Source: Dolichospermum planctonicum (GTDB lineage: Bacteria > Cyanobacteriota > Cyanobacteriia > Cyanobacteriales > Nostocaceae). From it: a stretch of DNA of 64,000 nucleotides. Numbering within the stretch: the stretch's first letter is position 1; each line of letters opens with the position of its first letter. The translations under genes and the position numbers were made by a program. Below the pieces are notes generated by a model. That model was not told the origin of the DNA and did no database searches. It saw only the letters and a list, made by a program, of their open reading frames with translations. The DNA lies in assembly GCF_005402965.1 (NCBI RefSeq), contig NZ_BJCF01000003.1, forward strand, positions 108,567 through 172,566. Reading direction: 5' to 3'. Below are positions 1 through 8,961 of this stretch, piece after piece.

Positions 1-3000
1 GTAATGCCGGATTATAGCGATATAATAACCATCTTCCTGAGTCTACTAAAGCCTTTTGTTGTTGTAAACCAGTGGTCATATCAATCCCGTGAGCAATACA
101 ATGACTATAGGCAATTATGATTGATGGACCATCAAAAGCTTCCGCTTCTAAAAATGCTTTGAGTGTATGTTCATCTCGCGCACCTAAAGCGACGCTGGCA
201 ACATAAACATTACCATAAGTCATGGCCATTAAACCTAAATCTTTCTTGGGTGCAGGTTTACCTCCAGTCGCATATTTAGCTACTGCGGCTTTGGGAGTAG
301 CTTTAGAAGATTGTCCTCCGGTATTAGAATAAACTTCTGTGTCCATGACCAAAATATTCACATTGCGACCTGTGGAAATTATATGATCAATTCCTCCAAA
401 ATCTATATCATAGGCCCAACCATCACCCCCAACTATCCACACACTTTTCTTAACTAAATAATCAGCTAAGGATTGGAGATTTTGGATTTTGGATTTTAGA
501 TTGGCTTCTGTTGTGGTTTCGGAAAGTTGTGCTAATTTGTGTTTGAGGATGACAATTCTTTCCCGCTGGTCCCAAATATCAGCTTCGGTTTTTTGTTCCA
601 TTTTAAGAATGGCATTAACTAAATTATCGCCAATTTCATTACTTAATTGTGATAATAATTCTGCTGCAAATTCTGCTTGTTTGTCTATGGATAAACGATA
701 ACCAAAACCAAATTCGGCGTTATCTTCAAATAAACTATTAGACCAAGCCGGACCTCTTCCGTCTGCGTTTTGACTCCAGGGAGTTGTGGGTAAATTTCCT
801 CCATAAATGGAAGAACAACCGGTGGCGTTGGCAATGAGTGAGCGATCGCCAAATAATTGTGTTAATAATTTAAGGTAGGGGGTTTCTCCACAACCAGCAC
901 AAGCACCAGAAAACTCAAACAATGGTTCTTGTAATTGTTGTTGTCGAATTTGGTTTACTTTCAAAGTTTTCCGGTCAGGATTTGGTAAACTCAAAAAGAA
1001 ATGCCAATTTTCTCGTTCTTGTTCCCGCAAGGGTAATTGTGGACTCATGTTAATGGCCTTGCGGGTGGGTTCGGCTTTGTTTTTGGCAGGACACACGCTA
1101 ACACAAATTTCGCAGCCTGTACAGTCTTCTGGGGCTACCTGAATAGTGAATTTCTGGTTAGCAAAACTCTTATCTTTGGCGTTAGTTGATTTAAAAGTTG
1201 TCGGTGCTTTGACTAATTCACTAGCTGGATAGGCTTTAGCGCGAATAGCCGCGTGGGGACAAACCATCACACATTTACCACACTGAACGCAGACATCACT
1301 ATCCCAAACTGGTATTTCTGCCGCCACGTTGCGTTTTTCCCATTTTGCAGTCCCACTGGGAAAAGTTCCGTCAGCGGGTAAAGCACTCACAGGTAAATCA
1401 TCACCTTCCCAGACCATAATTTTACTGAGAACATTCTCAACAAATTTGGGTTTGGTAATTGCTAATTGGCAATTTTCTTTATTACCTATTTGTACGAGAG
1501 GAATTTCGATTTCATGGAGATTTTCTAGGGTGTTGTCTACAGCTTTTAAATTCTTCTGGACAACTTCCACACCTTTTTTGCCATAAGTTTTCTCTATGGA
1601 CTGTTTGATTTTAGCAATTGCTTCTTTTTCTGGCAATACTCCCGCCAAAGCAAAGAAACAGACCTGCATAATAGTGTTAATTCTATGCCCCATACCACTA
1701 TTTTTCGCCACTTGACTGGCATTAATAGTGTAAACTTTGAGATTTTTGGCGAGAATTTGCTGTTTTACTTTCAAGGGAAGATTTTCCCAAACTGTATCTA
1801 CATCATAAGGACTATTTAACAATAAAATCGCCCCTGGTGCAGCAGCTTTTAAAATATCAATACTTTCCACAAATCCCCAATGGTGACAACCGATAAAATT
1901 AGCCTTGTCTATGAGATAGGTTGAACGAATTTTTTCAGGTCCGAAACGCAGGTGAGAAACTGTCATTGAACCGGATTTTTTGGAATCATAAACAAAGTAA
2001 CCTTGGGCGTTATTTTCTGTACCTTCACCGATGATTTTGATGGAGTTCTTATTTGCACCCACTGTACCATCTGAACCCAGACCATAAAACATTGCCCGAA
2101 CTACATGATCCGGTTCTGTAGAGAAATTAAAGTCAAAATTTAAAGAGGTGAAACTAACATCATCATTAATCCCAATTGTAAAATGATTCTTGGGTTTAAT
2201 TTGGCTAAGATTATCAAAAACACTCTTAACCATTGCGGGAGTAAATTCTTTAGAAGAAAGTCCATATCTCCCCCCAACAATTTTTGGAAATGTAGTTTTT
2301 TTCCAGCCTTCATAAATAGCTGTCACCACATCTAAATATAATGGTTCTCCTGCACTGCCGGCTTCTTTAGTTCTATCCAAAACTGCAATGGATTTGACAC
2401 TATTGGGTAATGCTTCTATGAATCTTGCCACATCAAATGGGCGGAAAAGTCGCACTTTAATAACTCCAACTTTTTCCCCTGCGTTGTTGAGATAATCTAC
2501 AGTTTCATGGACAGTTTCACAACCAGAACCCATGATCACAATTACTCTTTCTGCGTCTGCTACACCATGATATTCATAGAGTTTGTAATATCTACCTGTG
2601 CGTTTGCCAAATTTATCCATGATCTTTTCAACAATATCGGCACAAACATGATAATAAGGGTTTGCACCTTCACGAGATTGAAAGTAAACATCGGGATTTT
2701 GGGCTGTTCCTCGTAATACTGGTTTATCTGGAGTTAAGCAGCGTTGACGATGGTTAGATATTAATTCTATAGGTATAAATTCCCGGAGATCTTCATCTGA
2801 TAATAACTCAACTTTCTGCACTTCATGGGAAGTTCTAAACCCATCAAAAAAGTGCAAAAATGGCACTCTTGTTTCTAAAGTCGCAGCATGAGAAATTAAG
2901 GCAAAATCATGACTTTCCTGGACAGAAGCCGAACACAAAAAAGCGAAACCAGTCGCCCTAGCAGCCATAACATCACTATGATCACCGAAAATAGATAACG

Positions 3001-3358
3001 CATGGGTAGCTAAGGAACGGGCAGAAACATGAAGGACAAAACTAGTTAATTCTCCGGCAATTTTGTACAAGTTAGGAATCATTAATAATAATCCCTGGGA
3101 AGCGGTGAAGGTTGTACTTAATGCCCCCGTTTGTAATGCCCCATGGACAGCAGCAGCAGCCCCTCCTTCGCTTTGCATTTGGGTGACGCTGGGAACTGTA
3201 CCCCAAAGATTTGGTTTATTTTCCGACATCCAACTATCAGCCCATTCACCCATATTTGAAGATGGGGTGATAGGATAAATAGCGATAACTTCGTTTAATT
3301 TGTAGGCTACACGGGCAACGGCTTCGTTACCATCAATTGTGGCATAAGATTTGTTCAT
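1..3358 (-). CDS. nifJ: Pyruvate:ferredoxin (flavodoxin) oxidoreductase, 3' end cut by window edge
   Basis: Oxidises pyruvate with CoA to acetyl-CoA and CO2, passing electrons to ferredoxin or flavodoxin in the cytoplasm. About 1119 codons are visible in one open frame from an ATG at 3358; the family is near 1200 aa, so roughly the last 80 residues lie outside. Visible marks: N-terminal pyruvate-binding domain (starting MNKSYATIDGNEAVARVAYK), two 4Fe-4S motifs of ferredoxin type (CTGCEICVSVCP and CVQCGKCVMVCP, at about 1085-1300), and the TPP-binding stretch GDGWAYDIDFGGIDH near 380-440. The last visible residues (SGRWLLYRYNPAL) match the family C-terminal region. In cyanobacteria this enzyme serves fermentation and, in some Nostocales, flavodoxin reduction for nitrogenase under iron limitation. 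No nif genes are visible next to it, so the physiological role here is open. Confidence 0.95.
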   Translation of the reverse strand, partial: MNKSYATIDGNEAVARVAYKLNEVIAIYPITPSSNMGEWADSWMSENKPNLWGTVPSVTQMQSEGGAAAAVHGALQTGALSTTFTASQGLLLMIPNLYKIAGELTSFVLHVSARSLATHALSIFGDHSDVMAARATGFAFLCSASVQESHDFALISHAATLETRVPFLHFFDGFRTSHEVQKVELLSDEDLREFIPIELISNHRQRCLTPDKPVLRGTAQNPDVYFQSREGANPYYHVCADIVEKIMDKFGKRTGRYYKLYEYHGVADAERVIVIMGSGCETVHETVDYLNNAGEKVGVIKVRLFRPFDVARFIEALPNSVKSIAVLDRTKEAGSAGEPLYLDVVTAIYEGWKKTTFPKIVGGRYGLSSKEFTPAMVKSVFDNLSQIKPKNHFTIGINDDVSFTSLNFDFNFSTEPDHVVRAMFYGLGSDGTVGANKNSIKIIGEGTENNAQGYFVYDSKKSGSMTVSHLRFGPEKIRSTYLIDKANFIGCHHWGFVESIDILKAAAPGAILLLNSPYDVDTVWENLPLKVKQQILAKNLKVYTINASQVAKNSGMGHRINTIMQVCFFALAGVLPEKEAIAKIKQSIEKTYGKKGVEVVQKNLKAVDNTLENLHEIEIPLVQIGNKENCQLAITKPKFVENVLSKIMVWEGDDLPVSALPADGTFPSGTAKWEKRNVAAEIPVWDSDVCVQCGKCVMVCPHAAIRAKAYPASELVKAPTTFKSTNAKDKSFANQKFTIQVAPEDCTGCEICVSVCPAKNKAEPTRKAINMSPQLPLREQERENWHFFLSLPNPDRKTLKVNQIRQQQLQEPLFEFSGACAGCGETPYLKLLTQLFGDRSLIANATGCSSIYGGNLPTTPWSQNADGRGPAWSNSLFEDNAEFGFGYRLSIDKQAEFAAELLSQLSNEIGDNLVNAILKMEQKTEADIWDQRERIVILKHKLAQLSETTTEANLKSKIQNLQSLADYLVKKSVWIVGGDGWAYDIDFGGIDHIISTGRNVNILVMDTEVYSNTGGQSSKATPKAAVAKYATGGKPAPKKDLGLMAMTYGNVYVASVALGARDEHTLKAFLEAEAFDGPSIIIAYSHCIAHGIDMTTGLQQQKALVDSGRWLLYRYNPAL

Positions 3359-3766
3359 GATTTTTCTTCCTGAGTCTTTTGTGGTTGTTTCAACTGTATG
3401 CAGAGAAACCAAAAAGATAAGCATTAGAAATAGCTAGAGTCAGGAAGTTAATTTGTCAGATATATTACATTTTTATTAATTATTAATTATTAGTTATTAG
3501 TTATTCTGACTTCTAGCCAATATTTTGATTATAGCAGATGGTAAATATACTATTACTATTAATATTAATGTTGTACTCAATATTTATCATCTTTGATTGA
3601 TCAAAGTTTGATGATTTTCATGGGGTAGAGGTGCGGGAGTTTTTTTCGTTGCCATTTTATTCTAAATTGGCCTATTTCCTGATCAGGAGTTGAGAATGAA
3701 GCATGAAGCCTGTTCCCTGCTAGATCAAGTTTTCTATATCCTGAATCCTGACAATTAGATTAAAAT
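3359..3766. other. Intergenic region upstream of nifJ
   Basis: AT-rich spacer of about 400 bases holding the promoter region of nifJ (read leftward) and the end of the TerB-like gene. It contains a run of short TTAATTATTAATTATTAGTTA-like repeats at about 3474-3505. I see no conserved ORF and no clear operator. Confidence 0.6.
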
Positions 3767-3788
3767 AAGGTGTCAATGAAGACACCTT
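3767..3788 (-). terminator. Hairpin terminator of the TerB-like gene
   Basis: AAGGTGTC (3767-3774) and GACACCTT (3781-3788) form an 8-bp perfect stem with a 6-nt loop, ten bases past the stop codon at 3799. On the minus strand the stem is followed by a T-rich stretch (TTATTTTAAT), the arrangement of a weak intrinsic terminator. Confidence 0.6.
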
Positions 3789-3798
3789 AGCCAACTTT

Positions 3799-4245
3799 TT
3801 AACCCTTATTCTTAATCAACATCACATCAATAATTTTAATTGCTGTTTCTTCGGAAATTTCTAAGAGTTGAAACAAATCATTCAATAGTTTTTGTTCTTC
3901 TTCTGTGACTTCACCATCAGCTAAAACAATATCAGTGGCGATCGCAAAAGCTGTTTCTGTGAGATCATGAGGTAGGGCAGCAATAGCAGCATTCAACAAA
4001 GCATCCAAACCTTCCCTCTGCATGATACTGAGAAGTTTATCAAACATTTTTCGCATCACATCACCGGGATAGCTTCTAAATAGCTGCATCCGTCCTAAAA
4101 TTGTGCTGAGTGCTTGGGCTTCTGTATCGCTGATATATCCATCAGATGCAACTGCAATCAGAGCGATTGCTGCAAAAGCTTCCGCAGGACCTAATGTGCT
4201 GGAGGCTTTTTTGGTACTACCAGCAATTCTATCAAATAAACCCAT
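3799..4245 (-). CDS. TerB-family (tellurite-resistance-like) protein
   Basis: A 148-residue soluble alpha-helical protein of the TerB/DjlA-N type. Two related halves each carry the acidic pattern typical of the fold: DGYISDTEAQ near residues 36-45 and DGEVTEEEQ near 111-119, which in TerB proteins forms a metal-binding surface. No signal peptide or membrane segment is visible. The ATG at 4245 is preceded by a strong GGAGGG ribosome site, so the start is secure. The gene stands alone, divergent from the small thylakoid-protein gene at 4670, and ends in its own hairpin. No other ter-operon genes are visible, so a tellurite role is not implied; the function is unknown beyond the fold. Confidence 0.8.
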   Translation of the reverse strand: MGLFDRIAGSTKKASSTLGPAEAFAAIALIAVASDGYISDTEAQALSTILGRMQLFRSYPGDVMRKMFDKLLSIMQREGLDALLNAAIAALPHDLTETAFAIATDIVLADGEVTEEEQKLLNDLFQLLEISEETAIKIIDVMLIKNKG

Positions 4246-4629
4246 AATTTCACCCTCCTGACAAAGGTTATAAGTCTATTTATTAATTTAACACCTATAG
4301 ATCAGTATATGGGGTATTTTACAGTAAATAAAGTTTTGTAATTGAACGTTATTTAGTGCGTAAGCGTTGCGCTCCGCAGGAATCGCTGATCTTGTCGGTT
4401 GGGTTGAGGTAAAGAAACTTGAATTTGTTGGGTTAAACGAAGTGAAACCCAAGCTACACTTTATTCTGTTTGATCCCCAAATAGCCTATATTCATTCTTT
4501 GTTGATCACAGTGTCTTATTTTAGTGCTTGTTGTTACAAAATTATGACAGTGGGGATTTCCTCACCTCTTTGCTGGGTATGCACACCAAAAAACAATTTG
4601 CAAGCTTTGTTAATAATCTGTTATATTTA
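4246..4629. other. Divergent intergenic region with a dispersed repeat
   Basis: Separates the TerB-like gene (minus) from the Psb35-related gene (plus). Between about 4350 and 4455 lies a repeat of a type seen elsewhere here, with the words GTTGGGTT, GTTGGGTTAAAC and GTGAAACCCAAG, resembling the element at 8856-8921. The open frame that runs through it into the downstream gene has no ribosome site and is not credible as coding before 4670. Confidence 0.5.
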
Positions 4630-4647
4630 TTTACATAAGGTTACAAA
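4630..4647 (+). promoter_or_regulatory. HLR1-type RpaB-binding motif
   Basis: TTTACATA (4630-4637), two bases, then GTTACAAA (4640-4647). This matches the HLR1 consensus exactly: two direct copies of (G/T)TTACA(T/A)(T/A) separated by 2 bp. It lies 22 bases upstream of the ATG at 4670. HLR1 is the binding site of RpaB, which is itself encoded at 14708-15436. The match is seen in the sequence; binding is inferred. Confidence 0.7.
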
Positions 4648-4669
4648 AAGTAAAAACCGAGGTTCTCAA

Positions 4670-4897
4670 ATGACTATTTTAATCTCTCTATTGGTTGTTG
4701 GTTGGGTAGCAGCTTCCGTTATTGGTTCTTTAGCATACTTCATGGGTGAACAAAGCAAGCCCATTCACGAACGTAATTGGGCTTCTGATAAGTTTGAAGC
4801 TTTAGCTAAATCTATTACTGGCTTAGATACAGACTATACTCAACGCACTCCAGCCTATGCCATAGATGCTTACAACAGCCGTAACTTACCTCAATAG
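4670..4897 (+). CDS. Psb35-related small thylakoid membrane protein (probable)
   Basis: A 75-residue protein with one N-terminal transmembrane helix (residues about 3-25: LISLLVVGWVAASVIGSLAY) followed by a hydrophilic tail containing EQSKPIHERNW and a C-terminal PAYAIDAYNSRNLPQ. This architecture resembles the cyanobacterial family annotated as Psb35-related, whose founding member helps stabilise the CP47 assembly module with high-light-inducible proteins; the family name comes from memory and is less sure than the gene itself. The start is set at the ATG at 4670 because GAGG lies 7 bases upstream and the helix begins at once; the frame is open further upstream but that stretch is repeat DNA. 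An HLR1 element precedes it and a strong terminator follows, so it is a monocistronic, probably light-controlled gene. Confidence 0.8.
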   Translation: MTILISLLVVGWVAASVIGSLAYFMGEQSKPIHERNWASDKFEALAKSITGLDTDYTQRTPAYAIDAYNSRNLPQ

Positions 4898-4933
4898 TAT
4901 TTAATGGCAGCTTGACAAGATGTGTATAAAAAT

Positions 4934-4967
4934 AACCCCCAGGATTATAACTGGGGGTTTTGCTTTT
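4934..4967 (+). terminator. Rho-independent terminator after the Psb35-related gene
   Basis: AACCCCCAG (4934-4942) pairs perfectly with CTGGGGGTT (4951-4959) around an 8-nt loop and is followed by a T-rich run TTTTGCTTTT. It sits 36 bases past the stop codon at 4897. Confidence 0.9.
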
Positions 4968-5015
4968 CTAGGCATAGACCCGACATGAAGAAAAAGTCGA
5001 GGATCTACGACTCCA

Positions 5016-6608
5016 TTAAAATACAGGACGATAAACGCGATAGTTAATATTGGGGAAAATATTATCTATGGACTCAACTTTTTCCAGCCAACCACTATCA
5101 ACTTTACCCACTTTCACATCTGCATACAATTTATTAAAACGCATTAAATGTGATCTAGTTCTTCTCACCGCATAGGGAACCATTGTTCCGGTCCGCATGA
5201 TAAAAGCCCAGTCAGAAGATTGTGCTAATAACAATTCTCGCGCAGCTTGGTTAAGTGCCTTTAATTGTAACTCATCTTCTGCTTCCATTTGGGAAATTTC
5301 AATCATCCTTTCCGCAGCTTTATGTAAATGCGGGTAAACCCAAGCATTGGTATCATTCAACCAATATTCATGGAAACCCTTAAAGCCCCAACTAGATTGA
5401 GAGGGACGACATACCTGCTGATGAGGATTAGCACGTAAGTAATCGGACAAATGGGTCATTTCATAGGTTTTTTGATCATACCATGACTTACGGAACAGAT
5501 AATCAATAAACCAGGGACCTTCATACCACCAGTGACCAAATAACTCCGCGTCATAGGGAGAAACAATAATTGGTGGCCGACCCATCATACCGTGTAAATG
5601 TCCAGCTTGCTGCTCACGATTATACATGAAATTAGCAGCGTGTTCTGCGGCCTTTTCCTTTGCCCAGTAAGGATCATAGAGGGCTTTATCCGCCAGACCC
5701 AAGCCTCGACCAGTGATTTTATGATACTTAATACCTGTATTTTTCCTCTGTCCATTGGGCATAATATAGGGCTTAATATACTCATATTCAGCTTCCCAAC
5801 CCAAATCTTTATAAAATTCCCGGTATTCTGCTGCACCAGGATAACCGACCTCAGAAGACCATACTTGCTGAGAAGATTCATGGTCTCGACCAAAAGCTGC
5901 TACACCAGTCTCCGTAAAAATTGGGGCATAACTACCAAAACGCGGGCGGGGACGAGCGTATAAAATACCATGTCCATCTGTGAGGAAATAACGTAAACCA
6001 GCATCAGCCAGCATTCGTTCTACACCTTCATAATAGGCACATTCTGGCAACCAAATCCCTTTGGGGGCTTGGCCGAAGGTTTCCGCATAATGTTCACAAG
6101 CTACCTGAATTTGCGCCCATACAGCTTGGGGGTACATTTTCATTAATGGTAAGTAGCCGTGGGTAGCACCACAGGTAATAATGTCTAAGTTATTACTATC
6201 TTGGAACTGTTTAAATGCTGTAACTAAATCACCTTGATAACGTTCCCATAACTCCCGCGCTTCATTAAACTCAGTTGCATAATGTTCCGCTAAATAACGA
6301 ACATGACCATTATGGATATTGCGCTCGGCTTCTAATTCTACAAGCTCTTCTAATTGAGCTAGATGAGCATCATAGCGTTCTTGTAATAGAGGATCACGAA
6401 GCATGGACACTAAGGGAGGTGTCATGCTCATGGTGAGTTTAAAATCAACACCATCTCGCTTTAAGCCTTCAAATACTTTTAATAAGGGAATGTAAGTTTC
6501 TGTAATCGCTTCATAAAGCCATTCCTCTTCTAGCACGTAGTCACTTCCCGGATGACGAACGAAGGGTAGATGTGCATGAAGTACAAGCGCGACGTAGCCT
6601 ATAGCCAT
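5016..6608 (-). CDS. GH57 1,4-alpha-glucan branching enzyme
   Basis: A 530-residue cytoplasmic glycoside hydrolase of family 57 with a DUF1957-type C-terminal helical domain; it makes alpha-1,6 branches in glycogen. Visible family marks: N-terminal HAHLPFVRHP (11-20), the nucleophile region GIWLPECAYY with Glu189, the aromatic-rich DGHGILYARPRPR (211-223), and the acid/base region SPYDAELFGHWWYEGPWF with Asp353. Length is typical. The N-terminal MAIGYVALVLHAHLP places the start at the ATG at 6608. It is a single gene convergent with the Psb35-related gene. A GH13 branching enzyme (glgB) would be expected elsewhere in the genome. Amylase-type activity within GH57 is possible, but the sequence is of the branching-enzyme type. 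Confidence 0.9.
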   Translation of the reverse strand: MAIGYVALVLHAHLPFVRHPGSDYVLEEEWLYEAITETYIPLLKVFEGLKRDGVDFKLTMSMTPPLVSMLRDPLLQERYDAHLAQLEELVELEAERNIHNGHVRYLAEHYATEFNEARELWERYQGDLVTAFKQFQDSNNLDIITCGATHGYLPLMKMYPQAVWAQIQVACEHYAETFGQAPKGIWLPECAYYEGVERMLADAGLRYFLTDGHGILYARPRPRFGSYAPIFTETGVAAFGRDHESSQQVWSSEVGYPGAAEYREFYKDLGWEAEYEYIKPYIMPNGQRKNTGIKYHKITGRGLGLADKALYDPYWAKEKAAEHAANFMYNREQQAGHLHGMMGRPPIIVSPYDAELFGHWWYEGPWFIDYLFRKSWYDQKTYEMTHLSDYLRANPHQQVCRPSQSSWGFKGFHEYWLNDTNAWVYPHLHKAAERMIEISQMEAEDELQLKALNQAARELLLAQSSDWAFIMRTGTMVPYAVRRTRSHLMRFNKLYADVKVGKVDSGWLEKVESIDNIFPNINYRVYRPVF

Positions 6609-6766
6609 AATATTTTTCTGTGTGGTACTTGGAGGTTACAGACAAAAAGTCTGTGTGGGGAAATTAAGAATATTTTAAGACTATATAGGTCATTGGTCAT
6701 GAATGCTAAGTTAATAGTTATTAGAAAAATATTTTGGCCTAGCACCGCTGCGCGGAAGTTAAACGG

Positions 6767-6781
6767 GCGGTTATAAACCGC
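6767..6781. repeat. Short palindromic dispersed repeat
   Basis: GCGGTT-ATA-AACCGC forms a perfect 6-bp hairpin within GGGCGGTTATAAACCGCGTC, a kind of palindromic repeat common between cyanobacterial genes. It lies in the 245-bp spacer between the divergent branching enzyme and kinase genes. Confidence 0.6.
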
Positions 6782-6853
6782 GTCTACACAGGCAAAACCT
6801 CAAATCCTTAAATCAAGGTAAAATATCGAATAAACGTGCTAACTACCAAGATT

Positions 6854-8614
6854 ATGAGTCTGTGCATCAATTCTAACTGCCCAAAGCCACAAAATCCCGA
6901 TAAAATCCTTTTTTGTCAAGCCTGTGGCTCGGAAGTCTTGCTACAACAACGTTATCGGGTACAATGTCAGTTAGGACGGGGTGGCTTTGGTGTGACTTAT
7001 GAGATTAACGAAGTCAGAACCAATCAGGCTAAAGTTCTCAAAGTCTTGATTAATAACGACCCTAAAGCTGTAGAATTATTTAAACAAGAAGCTGATGTTT
7101 TAAGTCAACTCCATCATTCCGGTATTCCTAATGTAGAATTAGACGCTTATTTTGAATATTATCCCTACAATAGCCAAAATCCAATTCATTGTTTGGTAAT
7201 GGAAAAAGTTGTGGGAGAAGATTTAGAAAAATATATGCAAAAACGTGGTTTGCGTCCTATTAACCAAACTACAGCTATAGAATGGCTAAAAGATCTAATC
7301 ATTATTTTAGAACAGGTACATAATAAAGACTTCTTTCATCGAGATATTAAACCATCTAATATTATGTTGCGGTCTGAAAAAGCCGAATTGGTATTAATTG
7401 ATTTTGGGACTGTGAGGAAGGTAACATCTACAGTATTTAAACAACAAGGTGGTGTCACAGGAATAATTTCCGCAGGTTACACACCCTCGGAACAAATTAA
7501 TCATAATGCTGTACCTCAATCTGATTTTTTTGCTTTAGGACGGACATTTGTTTATTTACTCACGGGTAAAGAACCACTTGATCCAATCATGTATGATTCC
7601 TATAATGAAAGATTAAATTGGCGGAATCATGCACCACAAATATCATCTATGTTGGCAGATTTATTAGATGATATGATGCAGCGTTTATATAAAGATCGTC
7701 CTCAAAACTCCCATGAGATTTTGCAAAGAATAGCAGCAATAGAAAAAGCTTTACAACCCCAACGACCAAAACCCCAAGCACCAATACCTTCCAATAACCT
7801 TAAAACCTTTAGTTTTGAAGTTGTCACCACAGACGCACGGGGAAATATCACCAACCGACGCAACGCAAGCGCGAAATACTTTACAGAAGACTTAGGAAAT
7901 GGTGTGACGTTGGACATGGTGGAAATCCCAGGGGGAACATTTATCATGGGTTCACCGAAAAGTGAAGCAAAACGAGGTTCAAATGAAGGTCCCCAACATC
8001 AAGTTACAGTTCCCAGTTTCTACATGGGAAAATATGAATTGACACAGGTACAATATCAAGCTATCATAGGAACTAACCCTTCCAACTTCAAAGGCGATAA
8101 CCGCCCTGTTGAAAGAGTTAGTTGGAATAATGCGGTTGAGTTCTGTAAAAAGTTAAGTCAAAAAACAGGCAAAAAATACAGATTACCCAGTGAAGCAGAA
8201 TGGGAGTATGCTTGTCGTGCCGGAACTACCACACCATTTTATTTTGGTGAAAGTATTACTCCAGATTTGGTAAATTATGATGGTAATTATACCTATGCTT
8301 CTGCACCAAAAGGAAAATATCGTCAGCAGACCACAGATGTAGGAACTTTTCCCCCTAACTCTTTTGGTTTGTACGATATGCACGGTAATGTGTGGGAATG
8401 GTGTCAAGATGACTATAAAAATGATTATATAAACGCGCCTACAGATGGCAGTGCTTTGACAAGTCTAAGCCGGAGCGCAAAGCGGCTGCGCGGTGGTTCG
8501 TGGGTCTTCAATCCTGGGATTTGCCGTTCTGCTTATCGCAACAACTACGACCTCGACTACTACAACGACAGGATTGGTTTTCGGGTTGTATGTAGTGGTG
8601 CAGCGAGGACTTAG
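6854..8614 (+). CDS. Ser/Thr protein kinase fused to an FGE-sulfatase (C-type-lectin-fold) domain; probable DGR target
   Basis: A 586-residue protein. An N-terminal zinc-ribbon (C4, C9, C21, C24) leads into a Hanks-type kinase: Gly loop GRGGFG (41-46), Lys63, HRDIKPSN with catalytic Asp164, DFG Asp183. A linker (about 300-350) joins a formylglycine-generating-enzyme-like domain (353-586; DMVEIPGGTFIMGS, RLPSEAEWEYACR, GLYDMHGNVWEWCQDD, RLRGGSW). The ATG at 6854 is chosen over the in-frame TTG/ATG 18 bases earlier because the family begins MSLCINxNCPKPQNP. FGE-like domains of this class act as ligand-binding C-type-lectin folds; fusion to kinases is known for cyanobacterial DGR variable proteins. 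Codons 8504-8569 are nearly all AAC or derivatives changed at A positions, the DGR signature. No reverse transcriptase or template repeat lies in the window, so diversification would act in trans. Confidence 0.9.
   Translation: MSLCINSNCPKPQNPDKILFCQACGSEVLLQQRYRVQCQLGRGGFGVTYEINEVRTNQAKVLKVLINNDPKAVELFKQEADVLSQLHHSGIPNVELDAYFEYYPYNSQNPIHCLVMEKVVGEDLEKYMQKRGLRPINQTTAIEWLKDLIIILEQVHNKDFFHRDIKPSNIMLRSEKAELVLIDFGTVRKVTSTVFKQQGGVTGIISAGYTPSEQINHNAVPQSDFFALGRTFVYLLTGKEPLDPIMYDSYNERLNWRNHAPQISSMLADLLDDMMQRLYKDRPQNSHEILQRIAAIEKALQPQRPKPQAPIPSNNLKTFSFEVVTTDARGNITNRRNASAKYFTEDLGNGVTLDMVEIPGGTFIMGSPKSEAKRGSNEGPQHQVTVPSFYMGKYELTQVQYQAIIGTNPSNFKGDNRPVERVSWNNAVEFCKKLSQKTGKKYRLPSEAEWEYACRAGTTTPFYFGESITPDLVNYDGNYTYASAPKGKYRQQTTDVGTFPPNSFGLYDMHGNVWEWCQDDYKNDYINAPTDGSALTSLSRSAKRLRGGSWVFNPGICRSAYRNNYDLDYYNDRIGFRVVCSGAART
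8486..8600 (+). other. Candidate DGR variable region (VR) at the 3' end of the kinase-FGE gene
   Basis: Codons from 8537 read CGC AAC AAC TAC GAC CTC and then GAC TAC TAC AAC GAC AGG, followed by ATT GGT TTT CGG. The repeated NNC codons differ from AAC only at the two adenine positions, as expected from adenine-specific mutagenic retrohoming. GTC TTC at 8504-8509 and TAT at 8534-8536 fit the same origin. The invariant flanks are CGCGGTGGTTCGTGG before and ATTGGTTTTCGGGTTGTA after. Boundaries are estimates, since the template repeat is not in view. Confidence 0.65.
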
Positions 8615-8961
8615 TAGCCCTTTACACTCTTGCTCTTTTGCTCTCTTCTCTTTTTTTCTTTTCCCTTCTTAACCCACCGCTGTTAGGCGGAAAATATTTT
8701 TCTACAAAAATCTGGTTTTGGTGTCTGGATTCATTATAGCACAGATTTTTTATTTTGTCAGAATCAGGATTTCCAGGATTTAAGGATTTTCAGGATAGTT
8801 AGTAAATTCGGTTCATTCAAGCAATACCTTGTCCAAATTAGAAAAAGCCTTGATTTGTAGGTTGGGTTGAAGCATGAAACCCAACATAAGCGTTGGGTTG
8901 TGCTGTCGCTTAACCCAACAAAGCAAGAAATGGACTTTAGCCCTGAGAGTGTCAATTAGTA
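8615..8961. other. Convergent intergenic region with a foldback repeat
   Basis: Lies between the convergent kinase-FGE and rsgA genes. A pyrimidine-rich run follows the kinase stop (8625-8665). Between 8856 and 8921 the words GTTGGGTTGAAG, GAAACCCAAC, GTTGGGTTGTG and CTTAACCCAAC form two successive hairpins, a dispersed repeat type also seen in diverged form near 4396-4450 and 53400-53512. No gene is visible. Confidence 0.55.

Noticed and set aside
4367..4669. Upstream extension of the Psb35-related frame to 176 codons
   Set aside because: The extension is repeat DNA with no ribosome site; GAGG and the membrane helix place the start at 4670.
8615..8961. DGR template repeat downstream of the kinase-FGE gene
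   Set aside because: No second copy of the ATTGGTTTTCGG flank and no AAC-rich block is present there; the foldback sequence is a different dispersed repeat.
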